The translations under genes were made by a program, and so were the position numbers. Below, piece by piece: positions 18,096 through 27,532 of a stretch of DNA of 64,000 bases. The DNA is from Solobacterium sp. (GTDB taxonomy: Bacteria; Bacillota_I; Bacilli_A; Erysipelotrichales; Erysipelotrichaceae). How positions within the stretch are numbered: the first letter of the stretch is position 1; each line of letters opens with the position of its first letter. The notes beneath the pieces were generated by a model. It did not search any database and was not told the DNA's origin. It saw only the letters and a program-made list of their open reading frames with translations. The stretch is taken from NCBI GenBank assembly GCA_017510405.1, contig JAFWNG010000020.1, forward strand, positions 1 through 64,000. Reading direction: 5' to 3'.

Positions 18096-18120
18096 AAAAG
18101 AGGGACCGGAATCCGGTCCC
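18096..18120 (-). terminator. Terminator of glgCDA
   Basis: GGGACCGGA-ATCCGGTCCC hairpin (18102-18120) followed on minus by CTTTT. Confidence 0.8.
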
Positions 18121-18128
18121 TTTATCTC

Positions 18129-19583
18129 TTAGTTATCCGGCCAGTTGCAGATCGTATAGTAGAGTTCTTCGTATACGTCTGTGCTCTTTTCCCAGCTGAC
18201 ATCTGTTGTCATGGCGCTCTTTACGAGACCCTTCCAGCCAGGTTTGTTGTTGTAGTACTGATCGGTTGCCCAACGAATCGTGTAAACCATATCGTCTGCG
18301 TTTGCAGCCCAGAAACTGAATCCGTTGCCTTCGCCGGTATACTGGTTGAACGGCTGTACTGTATCTTTCAGACCGCCTGTCTCACGTACCAGCGGCAGAG
18401 AACCGTAACGCATAGCGTTCAGCTGTCCGATTCCGCATGGTTCAAACAGGGACGGCATCAGGAACAGGTCGCATCCTGCATAAATGCGGTGTGCCAGTTC
18501 TTCGTTATAGCCCTTGTAGTATACAGCTTTGCCCTTGTATTCGTTTTCCATCCACTGGAAAGCATTCTCTGCGTTTGTCTCGCCGGTTCCGAGTACTGCG
18601 AACTGAATATCCAGTCCCATGATCTCCTGGATCCGGTCTGTGATCAGGTAAACGCCCTTCTGGTTTGTCAGTCTGGATACCAGACCAATGAGCATGACGT
18701 CTTCACGCTCTTCCAGTCCGAGTTCTTCCTGCAGAGCTTTCTTGTTGGCTTTCTTTCCGGATACCCAGCTGCGGACATCGTAGTTCTTAGCCAGCAGTTT
18801 GTCGGTCTTCGGATTCCATTCAACTGTATCGATACCGTTGACGATTCCCCAGAGGTCTTCTCTTCTGTAGCGAAGGACAGCGTCCATACGTTCGCCGTAT
18901 GTTTCTGTCAGGATCTCATTGGAGTATGTCGGGGATACGGTCGTGATCTTGTCGGCATAGACGATACCGGCCTTCATGAAGCTGATGCCGCTGTCGAACT
19001 TGATCGATCCGTTGTCGAAATAACTGTAGTCCAGTCCGAGGCAGCTCGGCAGCATGTCTACGCCGAAGTTGCCCTGGAATGCCAGGTTGTGGATCGTATA
19101 GACGTGGCGGATCGCCTGGTAGCGGTAGTCATCCGCATAGATGGCATGGCACATCAGCGGGATCATACCTGTCTGCCAGTCGTTGCTGTGAATGACATTC
19201 GGCCACCAGTCAATGAAGTAGATCATATCCAGTACTGCTCTCTGGAAGAAGGCAAATCTCTCACCGTCATCCTGATAGCCGTACAGGGATTCTCTTTCAA
19301 AGTAGTACTGGTGTTCAATGAAGTAATACACAACACCGTTGCGCTCTGCTTTGTAATACGTAGCCGGCTGATCGATCCATCCGGAATGTACCTGGATCGT
19401 ACCGATTCTCTCCAGCTCATCGTAATACTTGTCAATTACTTTCTTATAGAGCGGGATGACGACTCTGACGTCGTGTCCGCGCTTTGCCAGAGATTTCGGA
19501 AGGCTTCCGATTACGTCTGCCAGACCGCCTGTCTTGATGAAAGGCAGCGCTTCTCCAGCTACAAACAGAATAGATCTAGTCAT
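18129..19583 (-). CDS. glgA: Glycogen synthase (ADP-glucose type)
   Basis: A 484-residue GT5 glycosyltransferase adding glucose from ADP-glucose to a growing alpha-1,4 chain. It has the N-terminal KTGGLADV nucleotide-sugar motif (about 18-25), the catalytic-region HNLAFQG segment and the C-terminal FEPCGIGQLNAMRYG motif. Last gene of glgC-glgD-glgA, 34 bp after glgD, with an AGGAGAAAG site. Confidence 0.97.
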   Translation of the reverse strand: MTRSILFVAGEALPFIKTGGLADVIGSLPKSLAKRGHDVRVVIPLYKKVIDKYYDELERIGTIQVHSGWIDQPATYYKAERNGVVYYFIEHQYYFERESLYGYQDDGERFAFFQRAVLDMIYFIDWWPNVIHSNDWQTGMIPLMCHAIYADDYRYQAIRHVYTIHNLAFQGNFGVDMLPSCLGLDYSYFDNGSIKFDSGISFMKAGIVYADKITTVSPTYSNEILTETYGERMDAVLRYRREDLWGIVNGIDTVEWNPKTDKLLAKNYDVRSWVSGKKANKKALQEELGLEEREDVMLIGLVSRLTNQKGVYLITDRIQEIMGLDIQFAVLGTGETNAENAFQWMENEYKGKAVYYKGYNEELAHRIYAGCDLFLMPSLFEPCGIGQLNAMRYGSLPLVRETGGLKDTVQPFNQYTGEGNGFSFWAANADDMVYTIRWATDQYYNNKPGWKGLVKSAMTTDVSWEKSTDVYEELYYTICNWPDN

Positions 19584-19617
19584 TACTTTCTCCTGTTCTA
19601 TCTATTAAATCAGCGAT

Positions 19618-20730
19618 TTAAATGAGGTCTCTTCTTGCGACATAGACCGGCTCTTCAGCGGTGCCTGCCAGTTCCTTCTTGTGGTTGATGCGTGCATACT
19701 TATCAACGACAACATGGTCCAGGTTCGCTCCTTTGCCGATGAATGCGCCCGGCAGGATGATACTGTCTTTAACAACAGCGCCTTCCATGACGGTTACATT
19801 ACGTCCAAGAACACAGCCTTCGACTGTTCCCTTGATCTCGCAGCCGTTGGATACAACAGATTCGACGACCTTTGCGCCTACCGAATACTTCGTCGGAGCG
19901 GAGTCGCTTGTTTCTGTGTATACCGGCCAGCCCGGCTTGAACAGTCCGTTAGCGACTGTGCGGTCACGCAGATCCATGGAAACACGATAGTATTCCTGCA
20001 GCGAGTTGATGCATGCAACGAAGCCCTTCATCTGATAGCCGCGGATATCGAGTTCATCGACATAGTCTTTGAGGATATCCTTGAACCAGTACAGGGAAGA
20101 TGTGGCAGCTGCTTTATTGACGAGGTCAATGAATGTCTCTTTTGCCATTACATAAGCTTCCAGAGAAACGGAGACATTCTTTCTCTTGCCGCGGTTCTTA
20201 TGGAATTCGATGACTCTCTTGCCCTTGTTCAGAGTAACGACATCGCATCCCAGGAAACGTTCTTTGCCTTCGCCTGTGTTGTAGTACAGCATCGTGACAT
20301 CTGCACCGGACTTGATGTGCTGATCGAGAACAGCACTGTAGTCCAGACTGTATACGAAGTAGCTCGGAGCGATGACAACATACGGGTTCTTGTCTTCTTC
20401 GATATACTGCATATTCAGGATGTAGTTCGCAACGTCATGGTTGTAAACCTTGGAGGAGAATGTCTTCTCACCGTAGAGGATACGCAGATCGCCGCGTTTT
20501 GTGTTGATGTTGTAAACTTTTCCGTCACCGAGGTGTGCCATCAGGTTGCGCGGTTTTTCCTTGCAGTATACCTGTACATTGTCGATGCCGGAGTTTGTCA
20601 TATTACTGAGGACGAAGTCGATGATACGGTAACGTCCCATAAAGGACATTGCCGCTACCGGTCTGTAATCTTCCAGACCTTCGACGTTGGCTGTATTGTC
20701 CTCAAAGCTGATGATTCCTAATGCCTTCAT
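19618..20730 (-). CDS. glgD: GlgD, regulatory subunit of ADP-glucose pyrophosphorylase
   Basis: A 370-residue paralogue of GlgC. It keeps the sugar-nucleotide fold (RYRIIDFVLSNM) and the C-terminal left-handed beta-helix repeats, but lacks the GGRGSRL nucleotide loop, showing EDNTANVEGL instead. This is the known GlgD pattern in Firmicutes, where GlgD modulates GlgC. It sits between glgC and glgA. Confidence 0.93.
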   Translation of the reverse strand: MKALGIISFEDNTANVEGLEDYRPVAAMSFMGRYRIIDFVLSNMTNSGIDNVQVYCKEKPRNLMAHLGDGKVYNINTKRGDLRILYGEKTFSSKVYNHDVANYILNMQYIEEDKNPYVVIAPSYFVYSLDYSAVLDQHIKSGADVTMLYYNTGEGKERFLGCDVVTLNKGKRVIEFHKNRGKRKNVSVSLEAYVMAKETFIDLVNKAAATSSLYWFKDILKDYVDELDIRGYQMKGFVACINSLQEYYRVSMDLRDRTVANGLFKPGWPVYTETSDSAPTKYSVGAKVVESVVSNGCEIKGTVEGCVLGRNVTVMEGAVVKDSIILPGAFIGKGANLDHVVVDKYARINHKKELAGTAEEPVYVARRDLI

Positions 20731-20749
20731 TGTCAGATTCTCCTTCTGT

Positions 20750-21883
20750 TTACTCTACATACTTTTTGGCAACCAGTTCGATATTCTCACTGTCTGCCGA
20801 TCCGAGGATCGCGCCGGGGGCAACTTCCACATCGTCCGCAACGATGCAGCGAGTGATCTTTGCACCGTCACCGACTTTTACGCCAGGTAAGATGACGGAA
20901 TCAATAACCTTTGCACCCTTTCCGATCTCGCAGTTTGTACCGAGAACAGAGTTCTTGACTTCACCGAGAACGACACAGCCCTGTGTAATATATGCATTCT
21001 CAACTTTTGCTTCCTGACCGATGAACTGCGGCAGAGCGTTGACATCTTCCGTGTAGATCTTCCAGGACGGATCCGCCAGATTGAGTTCGTCGTCCTCTTT
21101 CAGCAGGTCCATGTTGGATTCCCACAGAGAGTCGACGGTTCCTACATCCTTCCAGTATCCCTTGAAGCGGTAAGCTGTCAGTTTTCTCTTGTCATTCAGA
21201 TAAGCCGGAATGATGTCCTTACCAAAGTCATGGTTGGATTTCTCATTCTTGTCATCCGCAAGCAGATACTTACGCAGTGTCTTGTATGTGAAAATGTAGA
21301 TACCCATGGAAGCGAGCGTGCTCTTCGGATGAGCCGGTTTCTCTTCGAATTCATAGATCATGTCATTTTCATCACAGTTCATGATTCCGAAACGTGTAGC
21401 TTCTTTCAGTGTGACCTGCAGAACAGCGATGGTAGCGTCAGCCTGCTTCTCCTGATGGTAGCGGAGCATTGCTGCGTAGTCCATCTTGTAGATGTGGTCA
21501 CCGGAAAGGATCAGAACGTATTCCGGGTTGATACTGTCAAGGAAGTCGATGTTCTGGGTAATAGCATCTGCTGTGCCACGGAATACTTCCAGACCCTTCT
21601 TGTCCTTTTCACGCGGTGTCAGAACATAGACGCCGCCGTCGTTCGTATCCAGTCCCCAGAACTGGTCTTTTGCAACATACGCATTCAGCAGTACGGATTC
21701 ATACTGTGTCAGAACACCGACTGTAGAGATGCCGGAGTTTGCGCAGTTGCTGAGTGGAAAGTCGATAATCCTGTACTTGCCGCCGAAGTGGACTGCAGGT
21801 TTAGCGACTTTATTGGTCAAGTCCAAAAGACGGGAACCTCTTCCGCCTGCAAGGATCATGGCCGCCATTGTGTTAGCTCTCAT
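20750..21883 (-). CDS. glgC: Glucose-1-phosphate adenylyltransferase
   Basis: A 377-residue enzyme making ADP-glucose from glucose-1-phosphate and ATP, the committed step of glycogen synthesis. It has [13 protein letters not shown] near the N-terminus, [12 protein letters not shown], the [14 protein letters not shown] catalytic region and [10 protein letters not shown], followed by beta-helix repeats. The start at 21883 has GGAGG 7 nt ahead; a start five codons upstream precedes that site. First gene of the glgCDA operon, with a cre-like site in the promoter. Confidence 0.96.
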   Translation of the reverse strand: MRANTMAAMILAGGRGSRLLDLTNKVAKPAVHFGGKYRIIDFPLSNCANSGISTVGVLTQYESVLLNAYVAKDQFWGLDTNDGGVYVLTPREKDKKGLEVFRGTADAITQNIDFLDSINPEYVLILSGDHIYKMDYAAMLRYHQEKQADATIAVLQVTLKEATRFGIMNCDENDMIYEFEEKPAHPKSTLASMGIYIFTYKTLRKYLLADDKNEKSNHDFGKDIIPAYLNDKRKLTAYRFKGYWKDVGTVDSLWESNMDLLKEDDELNLADPSWKIYTEDVNALPQFIGQEAKVENAYITQGCVVLGEVKNSVLGTNCEIGKGAKVIDSVILPGVKVGDGAKITRCIVADDVEVAPGAILGSADSENIELVAKKYVE

Positions 21884-21921
21884 TATAATTGCCTCCATAA
21901 TTCTATCTTGAATCTGAAATC

Positions 21922-21950
21922 ATTATATTACATGAAAGCGGTTTCCCGAA
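21922..21950 (-). promoter_or_regulatory. Promoter of glgCDA with cre-like site
   Basis: Minus-strand -10 TATAAT at 21922-21927, with only a weak -35 (TTCGGG, 21945-21950). TGAAAGCGGTTTCC (21933-21946, plus) matches 13 of 14 positions of the CcpA consensus TGWAANCGNTNWCA and lies between -35 and -10, where CcpA binding would repress. Confidence 0.65.
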
Positions 21951-22085
21951 AGTACTTTTCCCGTAATTTACTTTTTTTTAGACAACCGTCACACGTATTT
22001 TTCTCTATATCCGAAAAAATAACTTCACTGTCATTCTCTTTCGAATCAGAAAAGAATTCCGTGAAGTTCCGCACTTCGCATTTAT

Positions 22086-22126
22086 CAAAAAGAAACAGCC
22101 ATCTGCCCTGCGGTAGATGACTGTTT
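22086..22126 (-). terminator. Terminator of the VWA-protein gene
   Basis: AAACAGTCATCT/AGATGGCTGTTT stem (22093-22126) with T-rich TTTCTTTTTG after it on minus. The rest of the 268-bp gap to glgC (about 21,950-22,085) shows no gene or clear RNA. Confidence 0.7.
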
Positions 22127-22151
22127 CCTGTTTTCCTTACAGACTGTCTTT

Positions 22152-23630
22152 TCAGACAGTGACAGCGTCGTAGCGCTCGTCGTTCAGAACCTTAAGCATG
22201 TATTCATACGGGTCTGTTCCAACATTGCGGATCAGAGACAGGAATACGCTTGCGGACTGGCCGGAGCACATCTGTACGCCGTACGTCTTCTGAGATGCGT
22301 GGAACACGTCCTGACGGCTTTCAACATTCCACAGAACAAGGTTCGGCATAATGTATCCAGCCTCGGCAAAACGGCTTCTCATCTCATCAACGAAACCCCA
22401 CTTTGTCTGTCTTGTCAGACTGTCGATCTCACCATCGGAGATCACGATGATGGACTTCGGCATTTCTTCCTGCGGCATACGACAGCTCTTTGCAGTTTCC
22501 AGGACCGTTTCGAATGCCAGCTCCAGGTCGGTGTTGTAGCCGACGCCGGCAGCCAGTACAGAAGCGATCTTGTCACGCAGAGTATCGCCGGAAATTCTGA
22601 CAAGACGCGGTACGTCTGTGAATGTCATGAATGTGTTCGCGTAAGCACCCTTGTTGCGTTCAGCAAAGTAGATGCCAAGACCGATCGATGTTGCCATCGG
22701 ACGGCCGTACATGGATCCGGACACGTCGACCATGACAAGGAAGTTGTTCTCTCCCTCAACATAGTTCGGCAGTGCCTTCCACTGTGCTTCCAGAACACTG
22801 TCAACTGCTCTCATGCCGGCACGCCAGCCGCTGTACACAATGTACTTTTCCGTAATGTCATACGGATACAGAACGGCAGAGCGGATCACGGCATCGCCCT
22901 TTTCAACGCGCTCCATGTAGTCTGTGAATCTCTGTCTGTCATTGCGTGCGAATGCCTTGCGGTAGTTCTTCATCGCATAAGACGGAACGGATTCATAGCG
23001 GATGGAATCGTAGTCTCTGGCGGTCATGCGTACTTCGGTAACGTTCAGAGCACTGCGCAGTGCAGACAGAGTCTTACGGTAATTGCGTTCGCTCATACCA
23101 AGTTCTCTGGCAATGCGGGCACCGCTCAGACGTGCCCTGCGGGAAGATGTGTTGATGGACGGCAGCCACTTTGCCAGCAGCGATACCGGTTCACCGTTCT
23201 TCACAGCTTCCATGTCTCTTTCCAGCTGTTCACGGATCATAGCAATCACGTCATCGTGTACCGGAGTATCCATCAGGGCGATCACGTCGTCCCAGCGGCC
23301 GAAGTACGGGATCAGAGCAAGATTCCTGCGCATGATCTCCGGTTCCATGTCTGCCATAACAGCAAACATGTGTCTGCCGGCTTCACGCTCGCCAAGACCG
23401 CCGCGGGCATCACGTGTGTAGAATGCCAGCTTTGCAGCAAGCAGTCTGTCTTCTGTGAGTGCCAGCGCGAACTTTCTGTCAACTGCATCCATACGGCATC
23501 TCAGAGAACCTGCCTGCGCGAAAAGATCCAGCAGGGCATCTCCGGAAGTGTTGTATGCAGTGGCGCCGTTTTCTGTCAGAGTCAGTGTCTGTCTGTAGTC
23601 CAGAGCCTTCAGCAGCTTGCTTTCCTTCAT
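22152..23630 (-). CDS. DUF2828-like / VWA-domain protein (TROVE-like)
   Basis: A 492-residue protein. The helical N-terminal two thirds contain ENGATAYNTSGDALLDLFAQAG (abridged), matching DUF2828/TROVE-like proteins. The C-terminal part is a von Willebrand A domain with the MIDAS motif DVSGS at 302-306 and an ISDGEID strand end. In the related Ro60 proteins this layout binds small structured RNAs. The start at 23630 follows GAAGGAGGAA; a longer frame to 23696 runs through the folC terminator and is rejected. It is monocistronic, with no partner gene. Confidence 0.75.
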   Translation of the reverse strand: MKESKLLKALDYRQTLTLTENGATAYNTSGDALLDLFAQAGSLRCRMDAVDRKFALALTEDRLLAAKLAFYTRDARGGLGEREAGRHMFAVMADMEPEIMRRNLALIPYFGRWDDVIALMDTPVHDDVIAMIREQLERDMEAVKNGEPVSLLAKWLPSINTSSRRARLSGARIARELGMSERNYRKTLSALRSALNVTEVRMTARDYDSIRYESVPSYAMKNYRKAFARNDRQRFTDYMERVEKGDAVIRSAVLYPYDITEKYIVYSGWRAGMRAVDSVLEAQWKALPNYVEGENNFLVMVDVSGSMYGRPMATSIGLGIYFAERNKGAYANTFMTFTDVPRLVRISGDTLRDKIASVLAAGVGYNTDLELAFETVLETAKSCRMPQEEMPKSIIVISDGEIDSLTRQTKWGFVDEMRSRFAEAGYIMPNLVLWNVESRQDVFHASQKTYGVQMCSGQSASVFLSLIRNVGTDPYEYMLKVLNDERYDAVTV

Positions 23631-23676
23631 TGCTTTTTCCTCCTTCTTCAGCCTTTCCGGCTGCAATAAAAGAATA

Positions 23677-23706
23677 CCCCCTTCGGCATTTCTCATCCGA
23701 GGGGGG
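23677..23706 (-). terminator. Terminator of folC
   Basis: A 10-bp stem CCCCCTTCGG/CCGAGGGGG(G) (one U-G pair) overlaps the folC stop; on minus it is followed by TATTCTTTTATT. Confidence 0.65.
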
Positions 23707-24892
23707 TTAGATATTCGCGTACGGCGCTGATGAAGTGGAGCGATCCGGTGATGATCACAGTGCCGGAAACACCGGCCCGCCGGCGTGCTTCTATGATTGC
23801 TTCACGGTAGTCGGGAAGCACCGGATATCCCTGCTTCACACAGGCGGAGAAGTCGGCTGCCCGCTCATCGCGGAAAGTTGTCACAATGATCTCTTCCGCA
23901 CATCCCTGCAGGATCGCCAGCATGCGCAGGAACGGTTTATCGGAAAGGGCGCTGAATACAATGACGCGGGGCGAAGGAAGGGACGCAAGTGAACGGGCAA
24001 GCGCCGTCACGCCTTCTTCGTTGTGCGCGCCGTCCAGGATGGTAAGCGGATCGTTTATCACCGCTTCGAATCTTCCCGGCCATGTGCTTGCGGCGACCGC
24101 TTCATGCACAGCCGCGGAATGAATATCGATGCCGAGCAGACGCGCCGCTGCCAGCGCAAGCGCCGCATTGCGGATCTGGTATTCCGCTTTCGATGCGATC
24201 GCATAGAGATCGCCGTCATAGCGGAACATTCCGCTGCCTGCCGGATAGACCGGCTTCGGCACGCTTACTGCCGCATGTATGCGGGATGCATGACGGCGGA
24301 TGATATTTCGCGCATGGGGATCGTCCGTGCTGATGACCGCATGTCCGTTTTCTTTGATAATTCCCGCTTTTTCAAACGCGATCTGCTGGATGCGTTCGCC
24401 AAGCACCTGAGTATGATCTTTTCCGATCGTGGCAATGACGGACAGTTCGCTCTTTGTGATCACATTCGTATTATCCAGACGGCCGCCCAGTCCTGCCTCA
24501 ATGACGGCATAGCTGACATGTTCTTCTGCAAACCACACAAAAGCGGCGAGGCAGTCGATCTCAAACATGCCCAGATCGTATTTTTTAATCAGTTCCGCAT
24601 AGCGTTCCAGATACGCGCAGAATACATCGTGCGGGATCCATCCGCCGTCGATCCGGATCCGGTCGCGGTGGTTCATCAGATGCGGGGATGTAAAAGTACC
24701 GGTACGGTGTCCCTGCGAGCGAAGGATATCGCTCAGAAACTGCACGGTGCTGCCTTTCCCGTTGGTGCCTGCCACATGGATGATGCGCAGCTGTCTGTCG
24801 GGATCGCCGGCTTCATGCAGGGCATTTCGCAGCGGGGCAAGACCGTGGTAGCGGTTGCGGCGGGACATTACCCATTCTTCGTCGTATTGCAT
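23693..24892 (-). CDS. folC: Bifunctional folylpolyglutamate / dihydrofolate synthase
   Basis: A 399-residue Mur-ligase-type enzyme that adds glutamate to (dihydro)folates. It has the P-loop GTNGKGST at 42-49, the TSPHLMNHRDRIRIDG region and ILDGAHNEEG in the C-terminal domain. It begins MQYDEEWVMSRRNRYHG. No Shine-Dalgarno precedes the ATG; an extended -10 box ends 7 nt upstream, so the mRNA may be leaderless. An alternative ATG nine codons on has only GAATGGG ahead. It follows ung on minus but is separated by a terminator. Confidence 0.93.
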   Translation of the reverse strand: MQYDEEWVMSRRNRYHGLAPLRNALHEAGDPDRQLRIIHVAGTNGKGSTVQFLSDILRSQGHRTGTFTSPHLMNHRDRIRIDGGWIPHDVFCAYLERYAELIKKYDLGMFEIDCLAAFVWFAEEHVSYAVIEAGLGGRLDNTNVITKSELSVIATIGKDHTQVLGERIQQIAFEKAGIIKENGHAVISTDDPHARNIIRRHASRIHAAVSVPKPVYPAGSGMFRYDGDLYAIASKAEYQIRNAALALAAARLLGIDIHSAAVHEAVAASTWPGRFEAVINDPLTILDGAHNEEGVTALARSLASLPSPRVIVFSALSDKPFLRMLAILQGCAEEIIVTTFRDERAADFSACVKQGYPVLPDYREAIIEARRRAGVSGTVIITGSLHFISAVREYLTPLG

Positions 24893-24898
24893 ACAAGC

Positions 24899-24908
24899 AT
24901 TATAACAA
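24899..24908 (-). promoter_or_regulatory. Extended -10 promoter of folC
   Basis: Minus-strand TG-T-TATAAT, with TATAAT at 24899-24904. A start seven bases on is 24892, the A of the folC ATG. The -35 region lies inside the ung terminator and is poor, as tolerated by extended -10 promoters. Confidence 0.55.
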
Positions 24909-24929
24909 AAAAGGGAAGCGGACTTCCCT
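24905..24929 (-). terminator. Terminator of ung
   Basis: AGGGAAG/CTTCCCT hairpin at 24912-24929 followed on minus by TTTTTTG. Confidence 0.75.
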
Positions 24930-25602
24930 ATTGATTGAGACTGCGGATCTGCCAGTCGACCGGCTTCAGCCCCCTGGATGCCAGGAAGGCATTCGCCTGT
25001 GAGAAATGACGGCAGCCGAAGAATCCGTAATGTGCCGAAAGCGGCGACGGATGCGGCGCTTCCAGAACAAGGTGCCTGGAACGGTCGATCATTGCGGCTT
25101 TACTGCGGGCATTGCGTCCCCAGAGCAGGAATACCACCGGCGTATCCTTGGCATTGATACGTTCGATCGCGTGATCGGTGAAGATCTCCCACCCTTTTCC
25201 CTTGTGGGAATTCGGTGCGGAATCCCGTACTGTAAGCACCGTATTGAGCAGGAACACGCCCTGCTGTGCCCAGGGCATCAGATAGCCGTTGTCCGGAATA
25301 TAGCAGCCGAGATCCGACTGGAGTTCCTTATACATATTGAGAAGACTCGGCGGGATCGGCACGCCCGGATTGACCGAGAAGCACATTCCGTGCGCCTGCC
25401 CTCTCTGATGATACGGATCCTGTCCCAGGATCACGACGCGGATATCCGCGTACGGCGTATTCTCAAACGCGGAGAACACCTGCACCTTGGGCGGATACAC
25501 GGCATAATGTTCGTATTCCTCGTGAACAAACTGTGCAAGAGGCTGAAAATACGGCTGTGCAAACTCGTTCTTCAGCCACGCTGTCCAGTCATTTCTGCGC
25601 AT
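24928..25602 (-). CDS. ung: Uracil-DNA glycosylase, family 1
   Basis: A 224-residue base-excision repair enzyme that removes uracil from DNA. It has the water-activating motif GQDPYH at 60-65 (Asp62), the LLNTVLTVR uracil-binding segment, FLLWGRNA, and the DNA-intercalation loop HPSPLSAHYGF. It begins 2 bp after the DUF885 gene ends, so it is probably co-transcribed with it, and ends at a terminator. Confidence 0.97.
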   Translation of the reverse strand: MRRNDWTAWLKNEFAQPYFQPLAQFVHEEYEHYAVYPPKVQVFSAFENTPYADIRVVILGQDPYHQRGQAHGMCFSVNPGVPIPPSLLNMYKELQSDLGCYIPDNGYLMPWAQQGVFLLNTVLTVRDSAPNSHKGKGWEIFTDHAIERINAKDTPVVFLLWGRNARSKAAMIDRSRHLVLEAPHPSPLSAHYGFFGCRHFSQANAFLASRGLKPVDWQIRSLNQ

Positions 25603-25604
25603 GA

Positions 25605-27494
25605 TCAGGCCGATTTCTTATAGCTTCTGCGGGCCAGCAGAACGACCACCAGAAGCAGTACCAGCGCACCGCCGATCGCATAGATCAGCGTGGAGCTGCT
25701 GTGCGCCGGTTCCGGTTCTCCGGAAGGAGACGCGGACGGTACCGGTGTCGGGGAAGGCACTTCGCTTCCCTGCGCTTCCAGCCATGCTTTCATGTCCTTG
25801 CGCACTTCGCCGAACGGACGGTCGCCGTACTGCAGCAGCATTCTGTTGAACTCGATCGGTTCAAACTTTGTTCCAAGCGCCTTGACGCTGTCTTTGTACA
25901 TGGTCTCGAACTGCAGAAGTCCGATACCGTACGGCAGAAGCACGCCCGGATCACTGGTGACGAAGTCGATCAGCTGCGGTACGATCGCGGAGTTGAAGCC
26001 AAGATCTTCGATGTATTCGGTCAGCTGGTCTTCCTTCCAGCCGAGGCCGTTGACGCCAAGGTCGGCCGCGCAGTCCAGAACATAGTTCATGGCGGTATCC
26101 AGAGCGTTCATGCGGGCATAATTCGCACTGAGTCCGGAGAACTCCCAGGCGCGCATTTCCGAATACATTGCCCAGCCTTCGGTATAGCCGATCAGGTTGA
26201 TGGCCGTACGCAGCCAGGACGGATCTGTATTCAGATACCATGTGATCTGGTACAGATGTCCCGGGAACCCTTCATGGGAAAGCGTTTCATACAGTTCGTT
26301 GATATCCGCGACCGCGTTGCCGTTGATCTTGATGACATTGTCTTTCAGAGCATCCAGCGGCGGATTCAGATAGTATGCCACGATGCCGTCGTTGGCAACG
26401 GACGGATCCAGGTATTTCGCATCAAAGGTGACCTGCGGTCCCTGCGGATAGTCCTGCAGATGATTCTGCAGATACGTCAGGACCTCTTCCGGTGTTTCCA
26501 TATCCACGGTCTCCGACGCATTCACAACGGACGGATCGGAACGGTAGATGGAAATATACTCATCCAGAGTGTCATACAGGAACGACGTGCACATGTCGAG
26601 CAGTTCCTCTACTGTCGCGTCGGTGGAAGACTTCATGCGCGCTTTTGCGGCATAGTAGTCCGCACCGTACGGGATCTCTGCCAGGCCGATCGCCTCACCG
26701 CGCGAACCGCGCAGCGTTTCCAGAACTTCACCTGCCTTCGCATAGGACGGAATGTACTGGTTCAGGACGATATCCCGGTTGCGTGCCTTGTAATCCGCAC
26801 GTTCCTCATCGGTAATGCCTTCGAAGGCATCCATATTCTCATCAAAGATGATGATCAGCTGGTTGTCATCGGTCTTTGCTGTGAACTTGGCGATCTGATC
26901 CAGTGTGTCATCCAGCGCGGAGTCGGTCATGAAGGCACCCTTGGCTGCCTGTGTCTTTGTCAGTTCAAGACAGTCGTCAATGAATGCCGGCGTACTTGCC
27001 AGAACTGCCAGATAGTCATCGATATCTTCTTTCTCCCGGAAAACGAATTCCGTAAAGTTTGTCAGAAGATTATTGATAATGCCTTCTGTCGGCGTAAACG
27101 CGAAGTCGAAATCCGGGAACTGGTTGAGAGCGATCTCATTTTCCAGATGGAACTTCAGAGCGTTGTAATCATGTTTCTGTGTTTCCGACAGAGACTCGTA
27201 ATCAAAACTCTGCAGTTTCTTCAGAACTTCCTCGGAATATGCCTTGTCGTCCGCATAGTCCTCCAGCTTGATCCTGCCGATATTCGGATCCGGTTTCGTG
27301 ATGCCTGCCCTCTGGTAATCCGCGATGGAAAAATGCATGGTCATGTAGTCTTCTTCCATCATTTCCACGAACAGGTCATTCAGGAACTGGTCAAACTCTA
27401 TATTGTTATCTTCTGCCTTCACCGGCCGGACCACAGTGCTGAATACGACCAGCAGCGCCGCCAGTACAGCGGTCAGTTTCTTCATCATTTTCAT
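25605..27494 (-). CDS. Surface-anchored DUF885-family metallopeptidase
   Basis: A 629-residue protein with a signal peptide (about 1-27), a long helical DUF885 domain with the zinc motif HEGFPGH at 407-413 and the downstream glutamate in GYTEGWAMYSE (E439). A Ser/Pro-rich linker (about 570-592) and a C-terminal transmembrane helix with RRSYKK follow. It is predicted to be an outward-facing membrane-anchored peptidase; the substrate is unknown. The start is ambiguous: ATG at 27494 is only four bases after GGAGG, and ATG codons at 27488 and 27485 are also possible. It leads into ung. Confidence 0.85.
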   Translation of the reverse strand: MKMMKKLTAVLAALLVVFSTVVRPVKAEDNNIEFDQFLNDLFVEMMEEDYMTMHFSIADYQRAGITKPDPNIGRIKLEDYADDKAYSEEVLKKLQSFDYESLSETQKHDYNALKFHLENEIALNQFPDFDFAFTPTEGIINNLLTNFTEFVFREKEDIDDYLAVLASTPAFIDDCLELTKTQAAKGAFMTDSALDDTLDQIAKFTAKTDDNQLIIIFDENMDAFEGITDEERADYKARNRDIVLNQYIPSYAKAGEVLETLRGSRGEAIGLAEIPYGADYYAAKARMKSSTDATVEELLDMCTSFLYDTLDEYISIYRSDPSVVNASETVDMETPEEVLTYLQNHLQDYPQGPQVTFDAKYLDPSVANDGIVAYYLNPPLDALKDNVIKINGNAVADINELYETLSHEGFPGHLYQITWYLNTDPSWLRTAINLIGYTEGWAMYSEMRAWEFSGLSANYARMNALDTAMNYVLDCAADLGVNGLGWKEDQLTEYIEDLGFNSAIVPQLIDFVTSDPGVLLPYGIGLLQFETMYKDSVKALGTKFEPIEFNRMLLQYGDRPFGEVRKDMKAWLEAQGSEVPSPTPVPSASPSGEPEPAHSSSTLIYAIGGALVLLLVVVLLARRSYKKSA

Positions 27495-27532
27495 ATAACC
27501 TCCGTTACAGACATGTCAGTCTATGGGCTTCC

